Assembly (NCBI RefSeq): GCF_014529535.1 | Contig: NW_023503374.1 | Location: 8,177,685 to 8,241,684, forward strand | Direction of reading: 5' to 3' | Source: Bradysia coprophila | Lineage: Eukaryota; Arthropoda; Insecta; Diptera; Sciaridae | DNA length: 64,000 nucleotides | Shown: positions 12,216 through 22,448 of the stretch, one piece after another | Layout: every line of letters starts with the position of its first letter | Position numbering within the stretch: the stretch's first letter is position 1 | Translations under genes and position numbers: made by a program | The notes under the pieces: generated by a model | Databases searched by the model: none | What the model was told of the DNA's origin: nothing | The model's input: the letters and a program-made list of their open reading frames with translations, nothing else

Positions 12216-12257
12216 GATAGATAGACAGATAGACAGATAGGCAGATAGACAGATAGA
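12216..12257. repeat. Microsatellite (AGAT/AGAC)n
   Basis: Tandem GATAGATAGACAGATAGACAG-type units over about 42 bp. Confidence 0.85.
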
Positions 12258-13903
12258 AACATACAGAGTAAGTTGAAAGATTTTGATTGTTTGGAAAACG
12301 TCAATTTGGTGCATTTTCTATCAAAATGACCAACTTCAAAACGATGTATCTCCGGCAATTTTAAAGTTACATAGTCGAGTGATAGCTCGTTTTGCTCGTA
12401 TTTGAAGCGCGAATAAGATAGAATAGGACTTGTGGTGATACAGGCCAAAGGAAAGAAACTTAAATTCTCGCCTATATATAGTTGCCGCGTCTCAAAAAAA
12501 TTTCTTCGTTCTTTTTTTGGAAGTTAGACTGCGTCAAGTCCTCCGCTATCGCTCCGGACATGATCATAATTACACATTTATCTGATTAGTTGTATGGAGA
12601 ATATTGCCTAAATACACTTTTGCCCCATTCGGTGTAGTGCATTTTTCCCAAAGGTCCACACCTAAGGTGAAAGTGTTTGAAGAAAGCTTTCGAACAAGAT
12701 ATAACTCACAAAGATCGGAGACTCATTGGATTCAAATTTCGTAAAAGAAGGGTATTTCGTTCTTTTTGTTGTTAAACTGGAGCTTCGCTTCTATTAGAAA
12801 GGCCAGAGATTGCTCTACTCTTTTTTCGCTGTACTGATGCATTGCCTCTATTTGTTTACTTACTAATTCATTTCAAATGAGCTTACAGCTAAGCAGACTA
12901 TATCAATACAAAACAACACAAACCTTTTTCGTATATTTGCTTCCTAAACCGTTAACAGATGGACATTATCGGGCAAAAATGTTCACTCATTCGACTGGTG
13001 ATCCATTGATCTTTGATCCTAAATAACCCCAAACCAGAAGATACATTATACATAGCAGAAATGATAAATCCGAGTCAAATTGCAAATCTACCGAAGAAAA
13101 TAAGTTTGTCGTTTATTTTGATTGAATGAAAGCAATTCAATTATCTACACATCAAAAACTGTCGATGAGCGTCACTTTGAAGTGCTTGAAATTTTTGTTT
13201 ATCTGCTGAGAGATACCAACCTGGTGAGTATGGGTATGAAACGTGAGAATTTTGTTAGTACAGGAAATCGCATAACTGTTATAGATGTAGGCATTTATCC
13301 ATTCCATTCACTAACTCAGATTTATGAAACGCATTAGCAATCTTCACTTCAATTTTAAATTTTCTTCTTGAATTCTTTATTTTGTTAAATTCTTCCGCTT
13401 TTTCCTCATAACAAACTACATAAAAACTCACAAAACAGGATATTTTACAAATATTGTACATCTGCATTATATAGCTCCCAAACAACTTTCTACCAATTTG
13501 TCAAACCTACGCTCCAGATCGTTAAGAATTTAAATATTTCAAATCTGTAACTACAATTTCCTGTACTACCATATGAATTCGAAAAAAATTGCAAGCAAAG
13601 CATTATTTACAAATTGTCGGCAACAACACACAAATATAATGATAGTAAGTGGAACTGCACTGACCAAAGCAGCTTAAATGATAATTTATTAGCTTTAAAG
13701 AGCTTTAAGCTCTGTGTTTCTTTGTATCTGAGTAAAAAGCTTGCGAAATTCACTTGCCGCTATTTCGGCATTGTGGTCAGTTGTTTCAGCTCACAAACAA
13801 TTAATCATTTTCAGAAAAGATAAGCTTTCATCGCCCAGTCCAAGCAATCGGTTAATGAGATAATTGACAAATCTATCTTATAAATCTGCTCGGCAAATCT
13901 TGC

Positions 13904-14115
13904 TAAAGCTCGAAACAGATGTCAGGCTTACCTGAAACCTGATCTGAAAATACCTGAGCCTATTTTAACCTTAACCTGATTCAATCAATATTGACCTAAC
14001 CTAAATTTATCTGAAACCCACATAGTGATCAGGTCAAACCTGACTGGTACGCAAATTTCAGGTCAATCCGAATTAAATGTTGAAACCCGATAACCTAAAA
14101 ATTTCGGGTATAGCT
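13904..14115. mobile_element. Diverged hAT-like MITE (ACCTGA family)
   Basis: The left end TAAAGCTCGAAACAGATG resembles the terminal repeat of the complete element at 24410-24703. The interior has ACCTGA/TCAGGT words roughly every 10-20 bp. The right terminus is not recognisable. Confidence 0.45.
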
Positions 14116-14172
14116 GTGAATAGAATTTTGAAATTGCTGCCGTTTGTCTTTTAATATTGAATATATCCCAAT

Positions 14173-16047
14173 CTATCTCGACACAAACTGTATATAAATC
14201 GGGTCTTTGGCCCGAAGTACTAAATCAGATATGATTTTTACATCTTCGACTCTCGTTATTGGTTTCAGTTTAAAATTTCGTACAATCTCGGTAACAGCTG
14301 TTCTTAGTTCCATCATAGCAAATTTCTGACCTGCAAGGCAAGCAATAACGTTGCAAAAATTATTAAACTGTCGTCGTCCTAATTATATTAATTTAAATGC
14401 ATGGCTCTCCCGGACAGGATGAACTTTTCTGACTCAAATACCTACCGATGCAATTCCGATGACTCGCACTGAATGGTATATACGCAAATGGATGTCTTGG
14501 GCCCGACTCGAATTCACTGTCGAGAAATCTATTCGGTTCGAATTTTTCGGGGTCTTTGAAGTAGCGAGGATCACGATGTAAAACACTAATCATAATGTGT
14601 ACAAGGGTTCCTTGCGGGAGCTTTGCATTATCTGTATGATAAATGAATAGAAGCTACAAGTGCCTAAGAAACTGCAATCACATACCAATATCTGTTTCTT
14701 CGCCGAGTAGTCGACCGATAAACGGTACACTCGGATAGAGTCTGAGTGTCTCCTTAATAACTGCATCTAAGTAGGGAAAATTATTGTAGTCGTTTTGGTC
14801 GTTGAATGACTGCACTTCATCGAATAAACGTTGCTGCACATCACCATGATGGGCTACCATAAACAGGATAAACGTAATAGCCGTCATAGTTGTATCAAAT
14901 CCTTCGAAAACGAATGTATCGACTTCCTCTTGAATTCCATCGGCATCGATTTGGTTACCGTTTTGTTCGGCATGTAGTAGTGTGTCGAGCATGGCGTAAC
15001 GTTCTTTTTTGACTGTTGAATCGATCGCAGCTGGTGCAGTTCCCAATCGACAATTATCGGATTGAAATTGCTTTCGTTTCTTGTCAATTATGCTTCCAGT
15101 GAAATCGTGAGCTTCTTGAACATGTTTATGTTCAATATCTCCGTTACCAAACGTGCTATAGATCCAATCTACGAACAACCACGGTACCGTAAGACGTTCA
15201 ACGTGCAATTTTCCTATTATGTTTATCTGCTTTCGGTAATCATCTAACTCGTCGATTCTTGTTAACTTAACGCCCATTGCCGATTCTGAACAAATGAACA
15301 AATCATCAAAAGACAGAGTCTAGTCTATGGTCTGTCACCAGATATTGAAATCTTTCTTACCGCAAATTGTGTTCAATGTGAATCTGGAAATTAGTTGCTG
15401 TAAATTTGTACCTTCCAACCGTTTTATTTCTGTTTCTCGGATCCAAGTGACCAATAGAGAAGTTTGTTCGCTTTTTCGGGATGAAACTTAGCATCAGTAT
15501 TGTTCGACTGATTTTTACTACTTAAACCAACCTAAAAGTCGATTGGAATCCGTGCAACACACTAAAGTGGAAAGCAGGCGTCAGAAGTTTTCTTCGCTTT
15601 AGCCATTTTTCACCTGTACTTGTGAGCAAACCAGTGCCGAGCAAAGAATGTAGAAATTTGTACGACAAACTCTTTTCTATATGCTTTGGATTGGTTAAAA
15701 TTTTCTCTAGCGACTCTGCTGAATAACAATGATACACTAGTTTTCCGAAGGTCCAGTATGGAAATCCACTCGGATAAGTGTTGCAGAATCTTAAAGCGAT
15801 GTCTAATGTCTGATCTGAAATTAAATCAGAATGGTGTCATCGTCCATCTGGCAACGTTAGAAAATAATTTTCTTTATTCACTTTCGTTACTACTGTATAA
15901 GAAATCTGTGGCACCGATTATTGGGTACATGTGCGGCCCAGGCAGTGATTTTGCCAATTCATATGAGGTGAATTTCTTCACATAAAAATCGAGAATCAGA
16001 ACAAACGACACAACCGAACAAAGGATTGTTGAAATAATCCAGATCAT
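14173..16047 (-). CDS. Cytochrome P450, CYP4-like
   Basis: Six exons on the minus strand: 16047-15882, 15814-15532, 15470-15361, 15285-14686, 14631-14446 and 14330-14173, 1503 nt, 500 aa, the usual CYP4 length. The N-terminal membrane anchor is followed by LPGP (35-38). The I-helix motif EGFDTT is at 314-319, the K-helix ExxR is KETLR with E365 and R368, and the heme ligand is Cys447. Such enzymes sit in the ER and hydroxylate fatty acids, hormones or xenobiotics with NADPH-P450 reductase. The heme loop reads [10 protein letters not shown], where the near-invariant FSAGPRNCIG is expected, so the conserved Gly and the following Pro are replaced by Ser and His. The exon-3 acceptor (AAAAAG at 15471) is weak, but it is the choice that restores frame and gives a normal helix-C/D region. 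Specific CYP4 subfamily not assigned. Confidence 0.9.
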
Positions 16048-16649
16048 AGTTCAATATTGTAATCGGTAAAATACGCACACAAAACAAACGACGGTGCACT
16101 GTATACTGAAAGATGCATTATAGCTGACTGATTTACTAATTAATTCGGTCATAATTACACACATATAACCGGTTCTCGTTGATTGATCGTTTACGTAGAC
16201 GAATGCAACAGGGTATATAGATTGCAAAAAAGTGTGAATAGAAATTAAGTTAGAAGTCTTTATGCACCATGATTTTCACAACAGTAGAGAACGTCAATGC
16301 TCTTCCTACGGCCTGCCACAGATAGAATGGCTATTTTCCAAATATGTGCGTTAATGGAAATTTTGCGAAGAAATTGTCAACCAGAGGCGAAAATGATGTT
16401 GATATAACATCGTATAACATCTGACTATATTGCGACAGCATGTTCTCGACAGAAACACGTTTTCGCTTCGATCTTCGAAGGATTTTTGAAAATTCGTGTT
16501 TCAAAGTCAAGTAAATTTCTTAGAGGAACCTTAGTAAAGAGAAAGCAGAGAAAGTGAAAAATTATACCGAAAAGTGATTTTTGAACTGAACGCACAACCA
16601 CTTTTTCTTCCACACTTTTAAGTTCAAATCATAAAGTTTCAGTTCTTTG

Positions 16650-16841
16650 CACGGCAGAGTAAAATAAACCGGTTCATTTTCGAAACGTCAAATAAGGGAC
16701 CTAATACACTGTACGAAAATGAACTCAAATGAACACTGACATAAATTGAAAAATTTTATTCTAAAAAAATATAGGGCTAGTAGATTATTCAGGTCCCTTG
16801 TCAAACGTCCACTCCTGCCTGGTTAACTTTACTCTGCCGTG
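16650..16841. mobile_element. hAT-like MITE, 192 bp, complete with 8-bp TSD
   Basis: Ends CACGGCAGAG...CTCTGCCGTG, with inverted similarity continuing for about 70 bp (GGCAGAGTAAA... GACAAGGGACCT). It is flanked by identical GTTCTTTG at 16642-16649 and 16842-16849. The 8-bp duplication is the hAT superfamily signature. No coding capacity. Confidence 0.85.
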
Positions 16842-18063
16842 GTTCTTTGACAACGTTTTGGTAGTGAGTTACCATGCTACGATTCTTCGTTAATTGTCGC
16901 GTTTTCATCTACCGAATTGATTTCAAGTGGAAACAGACAACAAAACGACTGATTAATTAGGAAGATTTTCAACACACACCTTTTTCCACCGACTAAAGCC
17001 TTCGAATCATTCACTATACTTCGGTCAATTGAATAGATTTGAAGATGAAGTACTCGGATCATTCACTTCACCTCGTCTACACACACCCGAATATCGGTCC
17101 TGTGTTATAATAAACCATAATGCTGCTTTGAGCATCTTTTTCTATTGATGATGTTATAGAATTTCTACTAGTTGAAGTACTTGCCTGGCCCGGTCAGATT
17201 ACCTGATCAACATAAGATTCATAACTCGTTAATGATTTTTGTAGTCTCCACAGGATCAACACAACATATCTCTAAAAAAAATTTGGAGAAAACTTTCCAC
17301 AATCTTAGTTGCAGTTTTACGAGAGTAGTTTTTGCCCTTCTAAATTTTCTGTGCAAATCTTGAAATCAAACGCAAGAAATGCAAAGACCTTGAATTTTCC
17401 GAATCTCCAAGTTTCCGAGTTTTGCGACTGATTCTTACTTTTCTACAGAGGAAATGAGAGAAATTTCAGCACGATGTTCAGTAGAGTGAGTCGATTTACC
17501 AACTTTAAGATCCACATCCAGAGCGGCTTATTTAGCTGGCTTGTGGCATTCGATCATTACTTTATCGAAATCGTTTGTTCATATTTAGTCATCCGAAGGA
17601 TACTGCAAAGTGTGCGGAAACGAAAAAGTAATGATGAAAAGTTTAGTTTCTTCCAGCTACGCAAGCCGTTGGAAAAATCGACCCACCCTAATTGTTCAAA
17701 AATTTCGCAGACGCAATCATGATATTACAAGTATGATCGAATCTGTTACTTTTTCTCACAATAGCATTTTCAAAAGATTAATGCAACACACTGATAGAAA
17801 AGTTAACGCGCTGGAAGTGTACTGTACGTAGTGGACGTGTAAATTGGCTGGCAGACAGCTATTTTTGGATCGAACTTCGGGAACGTTTAGTACACGTGCA
17901 CTGCGTCAGTAAACGTCCAGTACGTTTGCTCTGGTATCCGAAATAAAATGAAATTTTGATGTACATTATTTCGTCAAATTTCGTTCTTTTTAATTTTAAT
18001 TTTTTTATTTTTCGTGTTTTTATTCATTTATATCGTAACTTTTTCTTAGATAAAAATTTTCTC

Positions 18064-18131
18064 CATGTTTGGTGCTGGGTTTGAACTGGGGACCTCTTGA
18101 TCTCAAAGCGGCGCTTCAACCAATGTTGCAA
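18064..18131 (-). other. tRNA-like sequence (possible SINE head or tRNA relic)
   Basis: On the minus strand the order TTGCAACATTGGTTGAAG ... CAGTTCAAACCC resembles diverged pol III A and B boxes about 40 nt apart. It does not fold into a convincing cloverleaf. Confidence 0.25.
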
Positions 18132-18259
18132 TTAAGACATACTACAATGTTACAATGTTACATTGATAGTTGTATTGTGAAGCGTTGGTAGAAGTAGGTA
18201 AACGTGGAGCACGTTTGCACACAAAGTACTTATACATGCTATACGTTTACTTACATTAA

Positions 18260-19197
18260 ATAACCTCCATACAAACTGCCCACACACTCTACGGAGAATA
18301 ATGATCGAGATGTCCGTCAGCGTTTTTTGTATTTCATGCGTCAGGGACCACTGTCGTTTTTTAACGCGCGAAAAATTTGAATGAGTTAAGTTACATTTAA
18401 TTTGCGTTTCATTAAATGGTTCATTTATTTAGTTTTTAATTGAATCAGGTTAAACTACGTGAAGTGAAATCTGCGTTTCACTTTCACAATCAGTTCTGAA
18501 AATGAGTTTTCATAGTTCAAACAACGCTGTAACATGAACTTTTTGAACAAAGGCAACACATCAGTGAAAAAGTTCGGGTTACTGAAAACGGGACACGGAC
18601 AAATATTGCGAAAAATATGTTGGTGATGTTATTAATTGACATTTTTAGTCCTGTAAACTGAACGATTCATAAAAAAAACTTCATTCAGTGTACTGGGATG
18701 AGATTTGCAGTGGATGTTGGTCATGTACAAAATAATTTACCCTTCTTTCCTACGCGCGATCTTTGTAAAAGCTCTTTTAAAATTGTTACATCTTACTATT
18801 TCGCTGGTCGCTGGAAATTTTCTTACATACATATATGTTTGATGATCGTAGACCGGATTCGTCAGAGCTAAAGTTTATTGTCAAATCCTCATTCCTCAGT
18901 GAAGCTACAACAGCCAAGAGGTTTCATTCCAATTTTTATAAACTGAAAATTTTCGATTACATCACAGAACAAAAGAAGTAAATGCAAACACATATTTACT
19001 CGCCGACCCAACATTGTCCAAGAATAACGTTACAAATTTTATCAAAACAACAATTTCATGTTACAAACGAAAATAAATTTTGACAGTTCAAATTTTACGC
19101 AAGTAGTGGTTCTTTTAAGATAGCATAACGCAATGCAACGGACATCTCGATCATTATTCCCCGTATAGAGTGTGTGTGCAGTTTGTATGGAGGTTAT
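18260..19197. mobile_element. TTAA-flanked non-autonomous TIR element, 938 bp
   Basis: Both ends begin ATAACCTCCATACAAACTGC, and the inverted similarity runs about 58 bp (through ATAATGATCGAGATGTCCGT) with few mismatches. TTAA lies on each side (18256-18259 and 19198-19201), as for piggyBac-type target sites. No transposase frame inside. Superfamily uncertain because the terminal bases are not the usual piggyBac CCC. Confidence 0.8.
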
Positions 19198-20045
19198 TTA
19201 ACAATGACCTAATATCGAGAATCGTAATCGTAATTCCTTCTTCTTCTTTTTGCGTAATATTTCGATATTTCAACAGTATGAGATTGGAACTCAGGGAATA
19301 AAACGTTTTGAAATTTAAATGACTGAATTTAATATTTCTGTTTTTAAGTGAATCCTAAAATCCTGATACAGATACATTCATCTCATGTACGTAAAGGACT
19401 TGACATAGTTGCTATTAATATAAAATGCACAGTGTACAATGTTAACGCACAACAAGTACGATCTTTTGACATCATACTTACCATGCGTATACAAACATCC
19501 TAAACGTGTGCTTTTCTCAAACGTGTTGGGCGTATGAGGTAATTTTGCGATGAAGTTACACATACCAAAATTTTACACATGTCCTACGTCGACTACAAGC
19601 GTGAGATGTATGGCACACATATCGTACGTAAACTTACATACGACAGGTTTGCCATACATACCCGACGCATACTATGCATAACAGAAGTATATCATACATA
19701 TCCGAAGTAGTTACACCGCCAAAATCTTTTTTATCAGTGCATCTGTTACTTCATTTGTTTTGATATACAATCAAGGTAATGGATGTTACTGGACTTATAG
19801 TTTTCCGACCGCTGCTTACAAGCCTTCTCCTCGTCCATCTACCTTCAAAGGAAGCAAGTGTTATCATCCGAATAGTATGTTTGAAATCTTTTAATGGTTC
19901 AATTCATATATTAAGTTGCATTTACTGTTAGTAAAGTTTAATGCTGTCGTTTCATACACCAGTGTATAGTACAGTCTCTAATAGCACTGAAGAACTAAAC
20001 TGATAAAAAATGAAATGCCGGGTTACACAATACAATCTTCTTCGA

Positions 20046-20342
20046 TTAAGACGATTTTTGTAAAGCTCCAACCACAACTGTCCATTCACGTATATTCCAC
20101 TCAGTCACAATTCCTTTCTGTACGTACGGATCAGCTTGAACAAATTTCTCAATATCCTCTTTAGTATCGGTTTTAAAAATCACAGCAGCTGAGTCAACTG
20201 GATCGGCGAAAGCGCCTCCCAAGAGTAACTTCCCTTCCGATGAGTATTTCTGTGCTAACTGGAGATGTTCCGCACGTAGAGGGGCCCTCTTAGTAAGAAC
20301 ATCCGGAACGTATTTGTACGTTAGCAAGAAGAATTTCGACAT
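20046..20342 (-). CDS. YciI-like (YCII-related domain) protein, copy 1
   Basis: 98 aa in one coding exon. It fits the YCII-related fold, with RAEHLQLAQKY, GKLLLGGAFADPVD and ADPYVQKGIVTEWNIREW, so the conserved His and Asp of the family are present. The family is a small ferredoxin-like alpha/beta barrel dimer, often annotated as a possible enzyme. Its reaction in insects is not established. TTTCAG directly abuts the ATG, and a GTAAGA donor lies at about 20412, so a short 5'-UTR intron is likely. The second copy 870 bp away is 86/98 identical and has the same arrangement. No signal peptide, so cytosolic. Confidence 0.85.
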   Translation of the reverse strand: MSKFFLLTYKYVPDVLTKRAPLRAEHLQLAQKYSSEGKLLLGGAFADPVDSAAVIFKTDTKEDIEKFVQADPYVQKGIVTEWNIREWTVVVGALQKSS

Positions 20343-20600
20343 CTGAAATTTGTCGTTTTTTTAGTGATATGACAAAAAAAAAACGTAAAGATTAGCTGGG
20401 CTAGGTCTTACGTTGAACACAATATCTAAAACACTGAATGACTTTTGGTAATCTTCAATACAATTTTTTGCTGTTATCTTATCTTCGTATGTAAATTTAG
20501 CATCGTGTCATACGACTCAGAGACACGAAAAGATGTATATATTTTTGCTCAGAGCACAGCACAATTTTTCATAATTTTTTCGTTAGTTTAGGTATTTTGG

Positions 20601-20610
20601 TGAATATAAA
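20601..20610 (-). promoter_or_regulatory. TATA-like box of YciI copy 1
   Basis: Minus-strand TTTATATTCA within a block (TTAGTTTAGGTATTTTGGTG on plus) that is identical upstream of copy 2. Conservation between the duplicates suggests function. Copy 2 equivalent at 21459-21468. Confidence 0.4.
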
Positions 20611-20918
20611 GCTAGCTAATGAGCGTAAGCGTCAAATTTTTGGGGAGAGAGAGAGATAGTGGCTCAGTAACATTAAAGTAGAAAGATTTTGTGTTTCTTT
20701 ATTTAGGTTCCATAAATATTTTGTATATTTACTCGAACGTAAGCTTAAAGTTTAAAAGAACAGGAACACGAAGTGGAACAGAGTAAACAATTTGAAGTAA
20801 CTCACAATCAGTAAGGTAAAATAGGTCCACAATGACCTGTCTTAATGATAAAACATAATTTCTTAAGTCATATGATAAGACATAAGTTCTTAAGTCATAG
20901 ATCTACATTACATTCCGA

Positions 20919-21215
20919 TCAAGAAGACTTATGCAATGCTCCCACCACAACTGTCCACTCACGAATACTCCACTCAGTCACAATTCCTTTCTGTACATAT
21001 GGATCGGCTCGAACAAATTTCTCAATATCTTCTTTAGTATCGGTTTTAAAAATCGCAGCAGATGAATCTACTGGATCGGCGAAAGCGCCACCAAGAAGTA
21101 ACTTTCCTTCCGTTGCGTATTTCTCTGCTAGCTGCAGATGTTCAGCACGCACGGGTACCCTCTTAGTTAGAACATCCGGAACGAATTTGTACGTTAGCAT
21201 GAAGAATTTGGACAT
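20919..21215 (-). CDS. YciI-like (YCII-related domain) protein, copy 2
   Basis: 98 aa, differing from copy 1 at 12 positions, mostly conservative (for example L6M, Y11F, Q31E, Q69R). All family landmarks are kept: RAEHLQLAEKY, GGAFADPVD, ADPYVQKG. The ATG again follows TTTCAG, with a GTAAGA donor near 21279, so the 5'-UTR intron was duplicated too. The upstream similarity to copy 1 continues to about 21478. The pair is a tandem segmental duplication of ~560 bp including promoter, and both copies look intact. Confidence 0.85.
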   Translation of the reverse strand: MSKFFMLTYKFVPDVLTKRVPVRAEHLQLAEKYATEGKLLLGGAFADPVDSSAAIFKTDTKEDIEKFVRADPYVQKGIVTEWSIREWTVVVGALHKSS

Positions 21216-21458
21216 CTGAAAGTTGTCGTTTTTAGTGAATGAACAAAAAATAAAACTTTAAGATTAGCTATATGTCTTACGGTGGACACAATATTGAAAG
21301 CACTAAATGACTGTGAAAATCTTCGGTACAATTTATTGCTCTTATCATATCTTAGTGTAAAAATTTAGCATCGTGTCGTACGACTCACAGACATCAGCCA
21401 AATTTTTGCTCAGAGCATGAAAAATTTTCGTATTTTTTTGTTAGTTTAGGTATTTTGG

Positions 21459-21468
21459 TGAATATAAA
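21459..21468 (-). promoter_or_regulatory. TATA-like box of YciI copy 2
   Basis: Same TTTATATTCA core and flanks as at 20601-20610. Confidence 0.4.
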
Positions 21469-22030
21469 GCTAGCTTATGCCCCTGAGTTTAAGAGCACTC
21501 TTACGAATATTTCACTTAGATTAAAATGAATGGAAAACGTTTCTTTTCTTAGGCTTGATTTCCACTTACCAAGTAAGTACTTCGTGTGAGCGACAATTTT
21601 TTTATTCAATTTTTGCTTTGTTTAGTGGACAGCTCGCTCTCTCACGGCGTACTGTTTGTTGAGTGGAAACTATACTTGAAGTTCAATAAACATTTTCCAT
21701 ATTTCCTTGAATGTAAAATGTGAGCTTAAAACAACATAAAGCAGTCGTTCTTCGTTCACACCTTGAACATTCAACATGCTAGGGTGATTTTTGAAAGTTC
21801 AGTTCCAACTTAAAATATTGTCTTGGTGAGTAGGCAATAAAAATGTTTTAAAAACATTTTCGCAATTCCGGTCCATAATCATCACCTTTCCATGCATCCA
21901 TTTAATGTCGTTTTGAACGTATTTATTTCACTGTATTCCTGGACACAGTGCGATATCAACTTTTTTTCGCACGCTAAAGAACCAATTACCTTCAGCGAAG
22001 GCTAAATTTTTATTAATTAAAATCTTGCAT

Positions 22031-22108
22031 TGACCAGAAACCGAACCCCCGACACCAAAAGGTTTTCGAACACAAAGCAGCAACTATAGCCATTCGGCTA
22101 TAGAGTCA
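22031..22108 (-). other. tRNA-derived sequence (SINE head or tRNA pseudogene)
   Basis: Minus strand: the A-box-like TATAGCCGAATGG is followed about 40 nt later by a B-box-like GGGGGTTCGGTTTC, matching pol III promoter order and spacing. The acceptor stem does not pair well, so it is a relic or a SINE head and not a working tRNA gene. Confidence 0.4.
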
Positions 22109-22328
22109 CACAATTATACCGAACGTATTGTTGAAGCGTATATACTAAGCATTGACTACTCGATTTCATTCAACGCGTCTCTTTACATCACATTGCAATG
22201 TGTATTATAATGCAGCCTTCTTGATCGTTCAAATGAATTTCTGTATACACAAGAACTTTGGAACAAAATGTAGGACATGTTTTGCATTGGAGAGGTGATT
22301 ATGGCCCGAAATTGCGAAAAACGTTGTA

Positions 22329-22448
22329 TCTACCACGGTAGGTATGCCGGTATTTTTTCGCACACGACGTCTTGTCGACCTCGGCTTCGCCTCGGGTCGA
22401 CAATTGACATCTAATGCGAAAAAATACCTTCATACCTACCTTGGTAGA
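22329..22448. mobile_element. 120-bp palindromic foldback element
   Basis: Ends TCTACCACGGTAGGTATG and its near-perfect inverse. Arms of about 34 bp continue through GGTATTTTTTCGCA and are flanked by TA (22327 and 22449). The centre holds a second hairpin, GTCGACC...GGTCGAC. No coding. Confidence 0.6.

Larger units (their letters stand above)
8995..14172. other. Long repeat-rich intergenic region
   Basis: No host gene recognised in about 5.2 kb. It holds foldbacks at 9274-9403 and 9493-9568, a dispersed-repeat module at 10172-10296 with a CTGT microsatellite after it, a large inverted repeat at 11022-11547, an 18-bp tandem array at 11714-11850, an AGATAGAC microsatellite at 12216-12257, and a MITE-related ACCTGA-rich stretch at 13904-14115. 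The stretches between are AT-rich with only short chance frames. Confidence 0.6.
16048..20045. other. Intergenic between P450 and YciI genes
   Basis: No host gene recognised in 4 kb. It contains the MITE at 16650-16841, a tRNA-like stretch at 18064-18131, the TTAA-flanked element at 18260-19197 and short chance frames. Sequence near 19560-19700 is rich in CATAC/GTATG words. Confidence 0.55.

Noticed and set aside
15361-15531. Apparent frameshift in the P450 suggesting a pseudogene
   Set aside because: Using the acceptor at 15471 restores frame, correct domain spacing and a total of 501 codons.
17788-19735. CACTGATAGAAAAG ... CTTTTTTATCAGTG as ends of a 1.9-kb element
   Set aside because: Only about 14 bp of inverted similarity, no flanking duplication, and a better-defined TTAA element lies inside.
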